Source: Halomonas sp. BDJS001
Lineage (GTDB): Bacteria > Pseudomonadota > Gammaproteobacteria > Pseudomonadales > Halomonadaceae
Direction of reading: 5' to 3'
DNA: 64,000 nt
Assembly: GCF_026104355.1 (NCBI RefSeq)
Contig: NZ_CP110535.1
Location: 372,001-436,000, forward strand
Shown one piece after another: positions 19,162 to 30,359 of this stretch; position 1 is the first letter of the stretch; every line of letters begins with the position of its first letter. Position numbers and translations under genes: made by a program. A model generated the notes under the pieces. That model made no database searches, was not told where the DNA came from, and worked only from the letters and a program-made list of their open reading frames with translations.

Positions 19162-19889
19162 TGCTCAGCTACCCCGAGCTTGTGCCAGGCACGCTACTCA
19201 AACGTTACAAACGCTTTCTAGCCGATATTCGTTTAGACGATGGCCGCGAGGTGGTGGCCCACTGCCCGAATACCGGTTCCATGAAGGCGGTGAACGTGCC
19301 GGGGTGCCGCGTGTGGCTGTCGCCCAGTGACAACCCTAAACGCAAGCTTGCCTGGACGTGGGAGTTTATCGAGCTACCCCAAGCCGATGGACAGTTGGCG
19401 CTCGCCTCGGTGCATACCGGCCGCGCTAACCGCATTGTGGAGGCGGCGTTGGAGGCGGGTGAGTTAGCGCCCTTGGCAGGCTACGCCACGCTGCGTCGAG
19501 AGGTGAAAGTGGCCGATGCCCGGCTCGATTTTAGGCTGGACGATCCAGAGCGAGGACGGGCGTATATCGAGGTGAAGCAGGTCACCCTCAAAGAGCCGGA
19601 CGGCCACGGCTACTTTCCGGACTCGGTAAGCGTGCGCGGCACCAAGCATCTGCATTCGCTGCGTGTGTTGGCAGAGCAGGGTGAACGGGCAGTGCTGCTG
19701 TTTTGTGTCGCCCACGAAGGTATTGCTGACGTGGCCGCCGCTGCGCATATTGATGCCACTTACTCGGCAGCCCTGGCGGAGGCCGCTGCCTGCGGGGTGG
19801 AAGTGCTGGCCTATGGCATTGACGTGGAGCGGAAGCAGGGGCGCCCCATCGGCGTAGGGTTAACCCGCCACCTGCCTGTGCGACTGTAG
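19161..19889 (+). CDS. sfsA: Sugar fermentation stimulation protein homologue
   Basis: 242 residues, close to the family length. The family signatures are the N-terminal RYKRFLADIRLDDG...VAHCPNTGSM, then KVADARLDF and the IEVKQVTLKE block, which resembles a nuclease-like (PD-(D/E)XK) core and is followed by FPDSVSVRGTKHL. SfsA in E. coli binds DNA and affects maltose use, but its real role is unsettled. The ATG at 19161 overlaps the aminotransferase TGA by one base; a GTG codon just before it is also in frame. Confidence 0.93.
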   Translation: MLSYPELVPGTLLKRYKRFLADIRLDDGREVVAHCPNTGSMKAVNVPGCRVWLSPSDNPKRKLAWTWEFIELPQADGQLALASVHTGRANRIVEAALEAGELAPLAGYATLRREVKVADARLDFRLDDPERGRAYIEVKQVTLKEPDGHGYFPDSVSVRGTKHLHSLRVLAEQGERAVLLFCVAHEGIADVAAAAHIDATYSAALAEAAACGVEVLAYGIDVERKQGRPIGVGLTRHLPVRL

Positions 19890-19945
19890 ATAGTTTGTCT
19901 GCGTTGGAATTTAACCAGAGGCCGTGGGTAGTTGTAAGCAAGGGT

Positions 19946-20056
19946 CTTTCGCCATGGCCGGAAACTATTCCCTTCAATTCCGGCATTCACGCCATCCATG
20001 GCGATCAGATGGCGAAAGTAGCGCCCAAGGATGGGTTTACAGCGCCCTTGCGACAA
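19946..20056. repeat. Nested palindromic intergenic element
   Basis: Between the convergent sfsA and DUF4426 genes. Outer perfect inverted repeat CTTTCGCCAT / ATGGCGAAAG (19946-19955 and 20009-20018) encloses GCCGGAA / TTCCGGC (19957-19963 and 19978-19984) and a GCCATCCATGGC stretch. A GCGCCCAAGG ... GCGCCCTTGC pair follows downstream. The structure looks like a dispersed intergenic repeat (REP-like), but no second copy is in the window to prove it. The short open frames across it are not gene-like. Confidence 0.5.
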
Positions 20057-20092
20057 TCTGCCCACGGCATGTCGAGAGCTATACAGTAGTGC

Positions 20093-20542
20093 CTAGCGAT
20101 CAATATAAAAACGCTGAATAAAATTCACCGGCTCGGGGGCGGCGTTGCGGTCGTAGCGCACGCTTAGCTCAAAGTGCATGTTCTCATCGTCGCGCAGGGT
20201 AAACGGCGCTAGATGGTAGGTGGCATCACCGTCGTGCACGGTGCGAAAGCTGAGCGACTCTTGGGTACCCGTCAAGCCGCTAACGTGACCCTGGACGCTG
20301 GCGTTAACGGGACGGGTAGTGCCATCGTCCTGACGTTCGCGAACGCTTACATTGACCAGGCCGCGGTTAGCGCTGCGCTGGAGGTTGTTCGCCTGGGCCA
20401 CCTCTGGGGTCAAAAAACTGCTGTTCACCGCGCTGTAGTGAATCTCGTAATCGCCCACGCTGACGAACTGCTCCGCGTGGGCCCCAGCGGCGGCGAACAG
20501 CGTGCCGACAAGGGCGGCACCGATCATTAATCTGCGTAACAT
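20093..20542 (-). CDS. DUF4426 family exported protein
   Basis: 149 residues from MLRRLMIGAALVGTL, with a clear signal peptide (hydrophobic core, then AAAGAHA before the mature EQFVSVG). The mature part is a beta-rich domain of about 127 residues ending in NFIQRFYIDR. This DUF4426 family is often found next to metX-metW, as here (41 bases after metW), so it may be co-transcribed with methionine genes. The function is not known. A start nine codons earlier is possible but would bury the signal sequence. Confidence 0.85.
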   Translation of the reverse strand: MLRRLMIGAALVGTLFAAAGAHAEQFVSVGDYEIHYSAVNSSFLTPEVAQANNLQRSANRGLVNVSVRERQDDGTTRPVNASVQGHVSGLTGTQESLSFRTVHDGDATYHLAPFTLRDDENMHFELSVRYDRNAAPEPVNFIQRFYIDR

Positions 20543-20583
20543 GGTGAGGCTCCTTGGATGACCTATCAATGGAGTGTTGACGT

Positions 20584-21180
20584 CTAGCGCCGGCGAACGC
20601 GGAAAATGGCAATTTCACCAAACAGGTTGGGCCATAGCCGCGATTTCCAGTGACCTTGATGATCTCCCACGCCCACCGCACGATCAACAATCACCAAGCC
20701 CTTTTTCCGGCATAGATGCTCAAAGTCATTAAATGTAGACAGGTGGATGTTGGGCGTGTCATACCAGGCGTGAGGCAGCGATTTGGAGACCGGCATATAG
20801 CCGCGCAGGCCCAAGTGCACACGGTGGCGCCAGTAGGCGAAGTTAGGGAAAGTGATAATCCCCTCTTCGGCGACGCGCAGCATTTCATCGAGCATCTTGT
20901 CCGGGCGGCGCAGCGCTTGCAGCGCCTGAGTCATGATCACTTGGTCATAGCTGTTATCGCAAAAGCTGCTTAAGCCGTCATCCAGGTTATGCTCAATTAC
21001 GCTGACGCCACGGGCCACGCAGGCATTAATACCGTCATGGTCGATCTCTAAGCCATAGCCGGTTACGTTCTTATTATTCGCCAGTGTTTCCAGCAGTTCG
21101 CCGTCGCCACAGGCGAGGTCGAGCACGTGGGCGCCTTCGGGTACCCAGTCGTATATCAATTCTAGATCGGCGCGCATCAT
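20584..21180 (-). CDS. metW: Methionine biosynthesis protein MetW (SAM-dependent methyltransferase fold)
   Basis: 198 residues. The SAM-binding motif [13 protein letters not shown] near residue 19 and [23 protein letters not shown] near 80 are typical of MetW. MetW partners MetX in many proteobacteria and is thought to help homoserine acylation; a direct methyltransferase role is unproven. Its start overlaps the metX stop by four bases, so the two are translationally coupled. Confidence 0.94.
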   Translation of the reverse strand: MMRADLELIYDWVPEGAHVLDLACGDGELLETLANNKNVTGYGLEIDHDGINACVARGVSVIEHNLDDGLSSFCDNSYDQVIMTQALQALRRPDKMLDEMLRVAEEGIITFPNFAYWRHRVHLGLRGYMPVSKSLPHAWYDTPNIHLSTFNDFEHLCRKKGLVIVDRAVGVGDHQGHWKSRLWPNLFGEIAIFRVRRR

Positions 21181-22403
21181 GGCGTCTCCTCTGAGCTCGT
21201 TCCCACGTTGCCCGCTTGGTCATCGCCCGCTTCAGCGAGCTTTAGCTCCCGAGCAGCGCGGGTCATAAAGGCGCTGAAGATGGCGTCGTAGCGCGGTGCT
21301 GAAAGTAAAAAAGCATCGTGCCCATGGGGTGATTCGATGTTGGCATAACTGACTGACTTGCCTGCCCGGGTAAGCGCATCGACCAGTTCCCTGGAGCGGG
21401 AGGGCGGAAACCGCCAGTCGGTGGTAAAGCTGACAATCAAAAACGGGCACTGCGCGGGGGCCAGGGCTTTGGCTAAGTCGCCCCCCTGGGTGGCGGAAGG
21501 ATCAAAGTAGTCCAGTGCCTTGGTCATCAGCAGGTAGGTATTGGCGTCAAAGGCGGTGGAGAAGGTGTCGCCCTGATAGCGCAGGTAGGACTCCACCTGA
21601 AACTCAACGTCGAAACCGAAGTTAAGGTCGTCGCTGCGCAGGTCGCGGCCAAACTTGCTGCCCATGGCGTCTTCCGAGAGGTAGGTAATATGCCCCACCA
21701 TGCGCGCTAGCTTTAGCCCGCGCTTGGGCACGGTGTCGTGCTCAGCGTACCAGCCGTCAAAGAACTCCGGGTCAGAGCGAATCGCTTGGCGAGCCACCTC
21801 GTTAAAAGCGATATTTTGCGCCGAGAGCCGCGGCGTGGCAGCAATGACTACGGCGTTGGCCACCCGCTCTGGGTAAGTCATTGTCCACTGCATGACCTGC
21901 ATGCCGCCCAGGCTGCCGCCCACCGCGGCGGCCCAGCGCTCAATCCCCAGGTGGTCGGCAAGCCGTGCCTGGCTGGCCACCCAATCGCTCACCGTGACCA
22001 TGGGGAATTCAGGCCCCCACTGGCGACCGGTTTCGGGGTTATGGCTGACCGGCCCGGTGCTGCCATGGCAGCCGCCCAGGTTATTGAGCGAAACCACAAA
22101 AAAGCGGTTGGTGTCGATTGCTTTACCAGGGCCAATATGGGCATCCCACCAACCGGGCTTGCGATCCTCTTCGCTGTGATAACCCGCGGCGTGGTGGTGG
22201 CCTGAGAGGGCATGGCAAATCAGCACCGCGTTGGTGCGATCAGCGTTAAGTGTGCCGTAGGTTTCGTAAATCAGCTCGTAGGCGGGCAGCACTTTGCCGC
22301 AGGCGAGGGCGAGCGGCGTGTCGAAGCGTGCCACGTGCGGAGTGACCAGGCCGACGGAACCCGCCGGTCGATCTGCAAACGCATGCGTATCTGAATCAGG
22401 CAT
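21177..22403 (-). CDS. metX: Homoserine O-acyltransferase MetX
   Basis: 408 residues, an alpha/beta-hydrolase-fold enzyme that acylates the hydroxyl of homoserine, the first committed step of methionine synthesis. The nucleophile elbow GGSLGGMQ is near residue 159, [12 protein letters not shown] near 106, and the catalytic histidine in [11 protein letters not shown] near 366. Members are named acetyltransferases, yet several gammaproteobacterial ones use succinyl-CoA; the acyl donor cannot be settled here. It overlaps metW. Confidence 0.95.
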   Translation of the reverse strand: MPDSDTHAFADRPAGSVGLVTPHVARFDTPLALACGKVLPAYELIYETYGTLNADRTNAVLICHALSGHHHAAGYHSEEDRKPGWWDAHIGPGKAIDTNRFFVVSLNNLGGCHGSTGPVSHNPETGRQWGPEFPMVTVSDWVASQARLADHLGIERWAAAVGGSLGGMQVMQWTMTYPERVANAVVIAATPRLSAQNIAFNEVARQAIRSDPEFFDGWYAEHDTVPKRGLKLARMVGHITYLSEDAMGSKFGRDLRSDDLNFGFDVEFQVESYLRYQGDTFSTAFDANTYLLMTKALDYFDPSATQGGDLAKALAPAQCPFLIVSFTTDWRFPPSRSRELVDALTRAGKSVSYANIESPHGHDAFLLSAPRYDAIFSAFMTRAARELKLAEAGDDQAGNVGTSSEETP

Positions 22404-22489
22404 TGAAGGCGCGAGTCCTGCTAAAAAGTACGTCTAAATGAATCAAGCCGAAGCGATCCATTGCACAAAGAGCTGGCAGACAGCCGTGA

Positions 22490-23083
22490 TCAGAGCCCGA
22501 CCAGTGCCCCGGAAATGCCCGCCGCACGAATCAGTGCGCCGACCACCAAGCTATCGACCAGATTAATGGCGATAAACACCACGATAGGCGAGAGATCAAT
22601 CATGCCCAGCGGGGGGATCACTTTGCGTACCGGCGCCATAATGGGCTCCACCAGCTGCATCACCAGCAGCGCGCCTGGGTGGCTGGCGTTGGGCGCTACC
22701 CAGCTTAAGATGATCATCACAATCATGGCGAAGAAGTAGATTTTTAAAATTGCATTCGCCAGGGCCGCTACACCGGCAATCATCAACCCGGCAATGGGGG
22801 GCATGCCCACGCCAATGACCATAAAGATGGCGATGATGCTGACTACTTTTAACACAAAGCCTGCCGCTAACGTAGCGAGGTCGAAGCGACCCGCAACGGG
22901 GCCTAAAAAGCCTTGAAACAGACCCACCACCGGTTGGGTGATCTTGACCACCGATTGGCTTAACGGGTTGTAGTAATCTGCCCGCGACGCCTGTAGCAGA
23001 AAGCGTAGCATGAGTAAAAAAAGGTAAATATTGATGAGGGTATTTACCAGCATTAACCCTGCACTGCCCAATTCATTGCCCAT
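22490..23083 (-). CDS. yggT: YggT family membrane protein
   Basis: 197 residues with two YGGT domains, each about 80 residues with two membrane segments; the RFLLQASRADYYNPLSQSVVKITQP block of the first repeat is clear, and PIMAPVRKVIPPLGMIDLSPIVV marks the second. The family has been linked to osmotic stress and membrane or division functions, without a settled activity. It follows proC (58 bases), as in many proteobacteria, and precedes metX. Confidence 0.93.
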   Translation of the reverse strand: MGNELGSAGLMLVNTLINIYLFLLMLRFLLQASRADYYNPLSQSVVKITQPVVGLFQGFLGPVAGRFDLATLAAGFVLKVVSIIAIFMVIGVGMPPIAGLMIAGVAALANAILKIYFFAMIVMIILSWVAPNASHPGALLVMQLVEPIMAPVRKVIPPLGMIDLSPIVVFIAINLVDSLVVGALIRAAGISGALVGL

Positions 23084-23140
23084 TATTATGTCTCCTTGAT
23101 GATTCGTCGCTTAACGGCTGTGCTCGCCGAATGGCTGTGT

Positions 23141-23965
23141 TTAGCTGCCGCTCAATTCCTTGGCCATTGCCTGGGCGCGGTCTGCGCAGGCCTGCATGGC
23201 GTCGGCAATGATGGTGCGCAGTTGTGCCTCTTCCATATGGTGGATAGCACGTTCGGTGGTGCCGCCCGGCGACATAACGTTCTGTTTCAGCGTGGCCGGG
23301 TCTTTATCGCTCTGCTGCGCCATCGTGGCGGCACCCAGCGCGGTTTGAATCGCCAGGCGGCGCGCAGTGGCGGCAGGTAGGCCGAGTTTAACCGCGGCTT
23401 CCTCCATGGCTTCAAACATCAGAAAGAAGTAGGCCGGGGCGCTACCAGAAACAGCGGTCACTGCGTCTAACAGGGCTTCCTCTTCCACCCACTCGACAAT
23501 ACCTACTGCCTCCATAAGCTGGGTGGCGATCTCGCGCTGGGCATCGCTAACCTTCGCATTGGCATAGAGGCCGCTGGCGCCATAACCGACCAGCGAAGGT
23601 GTATTAGGCATGCAGCGAACCATGGCATTATGACCACCCAGCCACTGGTCGATAGTGTCAGCATAAAGGCCTGCCGCAATCGAGATCACCAACGGCTGCT
23701 GTTGCTGAATGCTGTCGCGCAGCGCTTCGCATACGTTGCGCATGATTTGTGGCTTCACCGCGAGCACCACCACATCGGCCTCAGCCACCGCCGCGTTGTT
23801 GTCGGTGTCGGTATTGATGCCTAAGCGTTGTTTAATCGCTGCCAGTTCGTCGTCATTCGGTGCGGTGGCGGTAATCGTAGCGGGCTCGACGCCGCTGTCG
23901 ATTAGGCCGCCGATAATGGCGCTGGCCATATTGCCGGCCCCAATGAAGGTAATCTTATTCGCCAT
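23141..23965 (-). CDS. proC: Pyrroline-5-carboxylate reductase
   Basis: 274 residues, normal length. It performs the last step of proline synthesis, NAD(P)H-dependent reduction of pyrroline-5-carboxylate. The Rossmann motif IGAGNMASAIIGGL is at the N-terminus, VVLAVKPQ near residue 70, and the substrate/dimer region AVSGSAPAYFFLMFEAM near 168 with VMSPGGTTERAI near 230. Proline is also a compatible solute in halophiles, but no osmotic regulation is evident. It forms a unit with yggS and yggT. Confidence 0.97.
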   Translation of the reverse strand: MANKITFIGAGNMASAIIGGLIDSGVEPATITATAPNDDELAAIKQRLGINTDTDNNAAVAEADVVVLAVKPQIMRNVCEALRDSIQQQQPLVISIAAGLYADTIDQWLGGHNAMVRCMPNTPSLVGYGASGLYANAKVSDAQREIATQLMEAVGIVEWVEEEALLDAVTAVSGSAPAYFFLMFEAMEEAAVKLGLPAATARRLAIQTALGAATMAQQSDKDPATLKQNVMSPGGTTERAIHHMEEAQLRTIIADAMQACADRAQAMAKELSGS

Positions 23966-24020
23966 GGTAGGTGTCCCTTTAGTAAAAGTGTTCTACGTAA
24001 AAAAGCGGGCTACTTTTCGT

Positions 24021-24737
24021 CTAAGCTGATGGGCGAGCGCCGAAAATCGCGGTGCCCAAACGCACCAGCGTGGCGCCTTCCTGTATCGCCGCTTCTAAAT
24101 CGTCGCTCATGCCCATCGAGAGCGTATCAAGGGGCGCGTCTGGCAAGCTGCTTTGTAAGGCGGTGAATGCCTCGCGAAGTGCAGCCAATGGCTGGCGCTG
24201 GGCGCTGATATCCTTTGCCGGTGCGGGGATCGCCATCAAACCGCGCAGGTGCAAATTCGGCAGCGTGGCCACTTCTTTGGCCAATTCCTTTAACGCCTCG
24301 GGCAGCACACCGGCTTTGCTCTCTTCGCGGCTGATATTAACCTGGAGGCAGATATTGAGCGGTGCAAGGTGCGCTGGGCGCTGTTCGCTCAGGCGCTTGG
24401 CAATTTTTAGCCGGTCGACGCTGTGCACCCAGTCAAAGTGTTCGGCAACCGAGCGGGTTTTGTTGGACTGCAGCGGCCCAATGAAATGCCATACAATGCC
24501 GTCAAGGTCAGTAAGCTCGGTCTGCTTTTCCAGCGCTTCTTGCAAATAGTTTTCACCAAATTCACGCTGACCCAACTGCCAGGCCTGACGAATCATCGCC
24601 GCTGGCTTGGTTTTGCTGACCGCCAGTAGCTTGGCGGCGTCCTGGGCACGCCCCGCGTCTTCTAATGCATCACGCAGGCGTTTAAGCGCCTGAGCGTATG
24701 AAGAGTCGAGTGACTCGTTAAGCGCGATGTCTGTCAT
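24021..24737 (-). CDS. yggS: PLP homeostasis protein YggS
   Basis: About 238 residues of the alanine-racemase-like PLP-binding barrel family (PLPBP). The PLP lysine is in LLAVSKTKPA near residue 43; HFIGPLQSNKTR near 84 and LSMGMSDDLEAAI near 204 form the phosphate site. The protein buffers pyridoxal phosphate rather than acting as an enzyme. ATG 24737 is chosen, because an AAGGTG site lies seven bases before it; TTG 24743 is in frame but too close. It is divergent from pilT and heads the yggS-proC-yggT group. Confidence 0.95.
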   Translation of the reverse strand: MTDIALNESLDSSYAQALKRLRDALEDAGRAQDAAKLLAVSKTKPAAMIRQAWQLGQREFGENYLQEALEKQTELTDLDGIVWHFIGPLQSNKTRSVAEHFDWVHSVDRLKIAKRLSEQRPAHLAPLNICLQVNISREESKAGVLPEALKELAKEVATLPNLHLRGLMAIPAPAKDISAQRQPLAALREAFTALQSSLPDAPLDTLSMGMSDDLEAAIQEGATLVRLGTAIFGARPSA

Positions 24738-24769
24738 ACTCAAGCACCTTACCGCAGCTGGGAAGAGAG

Positions 24770-25822
24770 ATGGATATTACCGAACTGCTAGCATTCTCGG
24801 CAAAGCAGAATGCCTCTGACTTGCACCTTTCGGCCGGTTTGCCACCCATGATACGTGTTGATGGCGACATTCGTCGGCTCAATGTGCCCGCTATCGATAA
24901 TAATGAAGTGCGCAAATTGATCTACGACATCATGAATGATCGACAGCGGCGCGACTACGGAGAGCACCTGGAAATTGATTTTTCCTTTGAAATCGTTGGG
25001 GTAGCGCGCTTTCGTGTTAATGCGTTCACCCAGGCCCGCGGGGCGGGGGCGGTATTTCGTACCATTCCCAATCAAGTGCTTTCCATGCAAGCCCTGGGGC
25101 TCGGTGAGGTGTTCGAGCGTCTGGCGATGTTGCCGCGGGGCCTGGTGCTGGTGACTGGGCCAACGGGGTCGGGTAAGAGCACGACGCTGGCCGCGATGAT
25201 CGATTACATTAACGATCATCGTTACGAACATATACTCACCATTGAAGACCCCGTCGAGTTTGTCCACGCCAGCAAGCGCTGTTTGATTAACCAACGCGAA
25301 GTGCATCGCGACACCCATAGCTTTGCCGATGCGTTGCGTAGCGCGCTGCGTGAAGACCCGGATGTGATTCTGGTCGGAGAACTGCGCGATCTGGAAACCA
25401 TTCGTTTAGCGCTGACCGCGGCTGAAACCGGCCACCTGGTGCTGGGAACGCTGCATACCACCTCTGCCGCCAAGACAATCGATCGGATCATTGATGTTTT
25501 TCCCGGCGAAGAGAAAGCAATGGTGCGCTCGATGCTGTCGGAATCGCTCCAGGCAGTGGTGTCGCAATCGTTGCTTAAACGTCAGGGCGGCGGGCGCGTA
25601 GCGGCCCACGAAATCCTCATTGCCACTTCTGCAGTGCGCAACTTGATCCGCGAAGACAAAGTGGCGCAGATGTACTCTGCCATTCAAACCGGCGGCAGCC
25701 TGGGTATGCAAACCCTGGATGCCGCGCTCACTCGGCTAGTGAAAGAGGGCGTGGTGAGTTTGCAAGAAGCGCAAATGAGCGCGAAGGGCACCTTGGCATT
25801 GAAAGATGACATTGAGAGATGA
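24770..25822 (+). CDS. pilT: Type IV pilus retraction ATPase PilT
   Basis: 350 residues. Walker A GPTGSGKSTT (about residue 129), the Asp box TIEDPVEF, Walker B ILVGELRDLETI, the His box HLVLGTLHTTSA, and the C-terminal AIRNLIRE-type motif (here AVRNLIRED), which is typical of PilT and needed for retraction. It powers pilus retraction for twitching motility and DNA uptake. In Pseudomonas pilU follows pilT; here the next gene is the convergent anmK, so pilU is elsewhere or absent. Confidence 0.95.
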   Translation: MDITELLAFSAKQNASDLHLSAGLPPMIRVDGDIRRLNVPAIDNNEVRKLIYDIMNDRQRRDYGEHLEIDFSFEIVGVARFRVNAFTQARGAGAVFRTIPNQVLSMQALGLGEVFERLAMLPRGLVLVTGPTGSGKSTTLAAMIDYINDHRYEHILTIEDPVEFVHASKRCLINQREVHRDTHSFADALRSALREDPDVILVGELRDLETIRLALTAAETGHLVLGTLHTTSAAKTIDRIIDVFPGEEKAMVRSMLSESLQAVVSQSLLKRQGGGRVAAHEILIATSAVRNLIREDKVAQMYSAIQTGGSLGMQTLDAALTRLVKEGVVSLQEAQMSAKGTLALKDDIER

Positions 25823-25866
25823 GCGGCCGCTGCTCAAGAAATTAGTCGCCAGCGCAAACTCATCGC

Positions 25867-27006
25867 TTAGCAAGCGTAAATGCCGCCAAGCACTCGTGGG
25901 CCTGCTGCGCCGGTGACCGAAGGTAAGTTGCCTGGCAGGTGGTTCAAGCGCTGATGAGCCAGCCAGGCGAAAGCCCCCGCCTCAATCCAGTCTTCAGGCC
26001 AGCCGTAGGCCGCTGGGGAAGTGAACGTTGCATGCGGGAGATGATAGGCAAGCCGCTGCATTAAATAACCGTTGTGGGCACCGCCGCCAGCGGTGATCAG
26101 CGTGAGCGGGCCGTTATCGATCCTCAGTTGTTCAATCCCCTGCGCGACACTGACCGCCGTAAGTTCAGCCAACGTCGCCTGCACGTCGGCGGCGGCTTCC
26201 TGACCGCTGAGATATTTTTGTAGCCAATCCATATGAAATAGCTCTCGTCCCGTACTTCTTGGCGGCGGCTGCTGGAAAAAAGGTTCGGATAACAATCGAG
26301 CCAACAGCTCCTGGTCTACTTCTCCGCTCGCGGCCCAATCGCCGTTTCGGTCAAAGCGACCCCCCTGGTGCAGGGCAAACCAGCCATCCAGCAATACATT
26401 TGCGGGCCCGGTATCAAAACCGATCACTGGATCGGTCGGCTGGCTAGAGAGCCAGGTGAGATTGGCAAAGCCGCCTAAATTAAGCACCAACTGATGCGCG
26501 TTTGCTCGCCCAAATAGCGCCTGATGAAACGCCGGTGCCAGCGGTGCCGCTTGACCCCCAGCGGCTAAGTCGCGGCGACGAAAATCGGCGACCACCGTGC
26601 AGCCGGTAATTTCTGCCAGCAGGCTTGGATTATCCAACTGAAGCGTATACGCCGGCCCACCGTTGTGGCCTGCGGGAGCGTGTTCAATGGTTTGGCCGTG
26701 ACTGCCGATGGCGCTGATCTGTTCTATACCCACTGAAAGGGGCGCTAATAAGTGCTGCACGGCTTGGGCCTGGCATTGGCAGAACGCGTGCTCCGCTGCT
26801 GCGAGCTGGGCAAAGCTCACCTGCTCCGCATGACACAGTGTGAGCAGCAGGCGATGTAGCTCATCTGGCATGGGTTCGGCATGGGTGGCCAATAAACGCG
26901 GCGGCGAGCCATTTTCGATAGCGATAAGTGCCGCATCAATACCGTCCAGGCTAGTGCCGGACATCAGGCCAATATAGTAAAGCGGCGAAGCGATAGGCGT
27001 TTTCAT
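25867..27006 (-). CDS. anmK: Anhydro-N-acetylmuramic acid kinase
   Basis: 379 residues from MKTPIASPLYYIGLMSGTSLDG; this start fits the family, while an in-frame upstream start adds 29 residues without support. The kinase converts 1,6-anhydro-MurNAc, released in wall turnover, to MurNAc-6-phosphate. Signatures: YIGLMSGTSLDGIDAAL at the N-terminus, IGSHGQTIEHAP near 98, NLGGFANLTWL near 170, and GFDTGPANVLLDGW near 188. It is convergent with pilT and divergent from tyrS, the latter a common arrangement in gammaproteobacteria. Confidence 0.95.
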   Translation of the reverse strand: MKTPIASPLYYIGLMSGTSLDGIDAALIAIENGSPPRLLATHAEPMPDELHRLLLTLCHAEQVSFAQLAAAEHAFCQCQAQAVQHLLAPLSVGIEQISAIGSHGQTIEHAPAGHNGGPAYTLQLDNPSLLAEITGCTVVADFRRRDLAAGGQAAPLAPAFHQALFGRANAHQLVLNLGGFANLTWLSSQPTDPVIGFDTGPANVLLDGWFALHQGGRFDRNGDWAASGEVDQELLARLLSEPFFQQPPPRSTGRELFHMDWLQKYLSGQEAAADVQATLAELTAVSVAQGIEQLRIDNGPLTLITAGGGAHNGYLMQRLAYHLPHATFTSPAAYGWPEDWIEAGAFAWLAHQRLNHLPGNLPSVTGAAGPRVLGGIYAC

Positions 27007-27151
27007 AAGCGAACTCGTACGAAGCGGGGCTGAGGCTAAACCAGGGTCAGCGCTAAACCAAGGCTCAACCAAGGCGAACGAGCATGGTAACATCGTCGGT
27101 TATTTATCACCTGAGCCCGGTATGGGCGGTTCTTTATAGTGGAGAGAGGCA

Positions 27152-28351
27152 ATGAGTGAGGTGGATCAGGCTTTAGCGCTGCTGTCGCGGGGTACGCATG
27201 AAATCCTGGTAGAGGATGAGTTAAAAAAGAAGCTGGCTTCAGGCCGCAAACTGCGTATCAAAGCGGGTTTTGATCCCACGGCCCCTGACTTGCACCTGGG
27301 GCACAGCGTGTTGCTGACCAAAATGCGCCAGTTTCAGGATTTGGGGCACACGGTTATCTTTTTGATCGGTGACTTTACCGGGCGTATTGGTGACCCCACC
27401 GGCAAAAACGTGACGCGCAAACCGCTCACCGAAGAGGACGTGAAAGCTAACGCCGAAACCTATAAAGAGCAGGTGTTTAAAATTCTCGACCCAGAGAAAA
27501 CCGAGGTGCGCTTTAACGCCGAATGGTTTGGCGAGCTCTCCGCTGCCAAAATGATTGAGCTGGCTGCCCAAAGCACCGTCGCTCGTATGCTGGAGCGGGA
27601 TGACTTTGAAAAGCGCTATAAAGCCAATCAATCCATTGCGATCCACGAATTTCTCTACCCACTGGTACAAGGCTATGACTCGGTAGCCCTTGAAGCGGAT
27701 GTGGAGCTTGGCGGCACCGACCAGAAGTTCAACCTGCTGATGGGGCGGGAGATTCAAAAGCACTTCGGCCAGGAGCCCCAGGTGGTCATCACCATGCCGC
27801 TGTTGGAAGGGCTGGACGGCGTGCAGAAGATGTCGAAGTCGCTAGGCAACTACATTGGTGTCGATGAAGCACCGGGTTCCATGTTCAACAAGCTGGTATC
27901 CATGCCGGATAGCTTAATGTGGCGCTACTTTGAGCTGCTCTCTTTGAAATCGAATGAAGAGATTGAGGCGCTCAAGCAGAGCGTTGAGCAGGGCGCGAAC
28001 CCGCGGGATATCAAAATGGAGCTGGCGCGTGAGCTGATTGCCCGTTACCACGGGGACGAAGCGGCCGCCAATGCGCATAAGTCGGCGGGTAATCAGTTGG
28101 CCGATGGCGAGCTGCCGGAAGACCTGCCCGAAGTCACGGTTGATTTTGAGGGCAGTGAGCAAGCACCGATTGCAGCAGTGCTCAATCGAGCAGAGCTCGC
28201 GAACAACAGCGCCCAAGCCAAAGACATGTTGGGTAATGGCCGGGTCAAAGTCGATGGCGACGTCGTTGCCAAAGACACCATGCTGGCGACAGGTAAGAGC
28301 TATGTTATCCAAGCGGGTAAGAAACGTTACGCCCGTGTGACGCTTATTTGA
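27152..28351 (+). CDS. tyrS: Tyrosyl-tRNA synthetase
   Basis: 399 residues. HIGH motif HLGHSVLL near residue 48, KMSKS at KMSKSLGN near 227, and a C-terminal S4 RNA-binding domain (about 335-399, with [13 protein letters not shown]). The length and sequence fit the shorter, TyrZ-like bacterial type. It charges tRNA(Tyr). The GAGAGAGG-type ribosome-binding site precedes the ATG. The rRNA operon follows on the same strand. Confidence 0.96.
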   Translation: MSEVDQALALLSRGTHEILVEDELKKKLASGRKLRIKAGFDPTAPDLHLGHSVLLTKMRQFQDLGHTVIFLIGDFTGRIGDPTGKNVTRKPLTEEDVKANAETYKEQVFKILDPEKTEVRFNAEWFGELSAAKMIELAAQSTVARMLERDDFEKRYKANQSIAIHEFLYPLVQGYDSVALEADVELGGTDQKFNLLMGREIQKHFGQEPQVVITMPLLEGLDGVQKMSKSLGNYIGVDEAPGSMFNKLVSMPDSLMWRYFELLSLKSNEEIEALKQSVEQGANPRDIKMELARELIARYHGDEAAANAHKSAGNQLADGELPEDLPEVTVDFEGSEQAPIAAVLNRAELANNSAQAKDMLGNGRVKVDGDVVAKDTMLATGKSYVIQAGKKRYARVTLI

Positions 28352-28377
28352 ACTTTCTGTCAAAAAGCCCTTGCCAA

Positions 28378-28416
28378 CCCGGCAGCGAATCCGTAAAGTA
28401 CGCATCCGCTGCCGGG
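28378..28416 (+). other. Strong hairpin after tyrS
   Basis: Perfect 10-bp stem CCCGGCAGCG / CGCTGCCGGG (28378-28387 and 28407-28416) with a 19-base loop, 26 bases after the tyrS stop. No T tract follows, so it may be a 3'-end stabilising structure or a weak terminator. Confidence 0.5.
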
Positions 28417-28517
28417 GACGCCAAGCGTTGCCAGCGGTGCATAAGGTGTAAAAGCCTTGGTTTGTCAGGAGGTTAGAGCAAGTTGTATCGCTCGCCTCAG
28501 TCGCTAAAAAACAGCGA

Positions 28518-28545
28518 TTGACAACCACCAGGAAATGCGTAGAAT
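28518..28545 (+). promoter_or_regulatory. rRNA operon promoter
   Basis: Perfect -35 TTGACA at 28518-28523 and -10 TAGAAT at 28540-28545, 16-bp spacer, followed by a GC-rich discriminator (ACGCC), as expected for a stringently controlled rrn promoter. It lies about 280 bases before 16S. The region 28352-28826 holds no protein gene; it is the rrn leader. Confidence 0.8.
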
Positions 28546-28585
28546 ACGCCTTCCTCGCTGAGGCAAGCCAGTTCAACGGCGGCCA

Positions 28586-28630
28586 GATCACTTTCAAAGT
28601 GATCGTGACAGCGAAACAGCTCTTTAACAA
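28586..28630 (+). promoter_or_regulatory. rrn antitermination leader (boxB-like hairpin and boxA)
   Basis: Hairpin GATCACTTTCAAAGTGATC (28586-28604) is followed by boxA GCTCTTTAACAA (28619-28630). A second boxA with the same core lies in the 16S-23S spacer at 30475-30485. Both support Nus-factor antitermination of this operon. Confidence 0.8.
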
Positions 28631-28826
28631 TTTGATCAGGTAATTCATGTGGGCGCTTGCTGATGTTGGTGACAAATCACCAAATATCAAGGCAAGCGAC
28701 TCAAGCAATAAGGTTTTAAAGGATTCGTCCTTTAGGATCTGTTTTGAATGAATTCGTTTGAACCTTGAGCCAAGTTTGGTTCGCTTCTGTCACTTACGGG
28801 TGGCAGGTAAGAGCCGCATAGATCTT

Positions 28827-30359
<1,533 letters not shown>

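Noticed and set aside
19811-20089. Two small opposing open frames between sfsA and the DUF4426 gene
   Set aside because: They cross a palindromic repeat element and lack ribosome-binding sites and family similarity.
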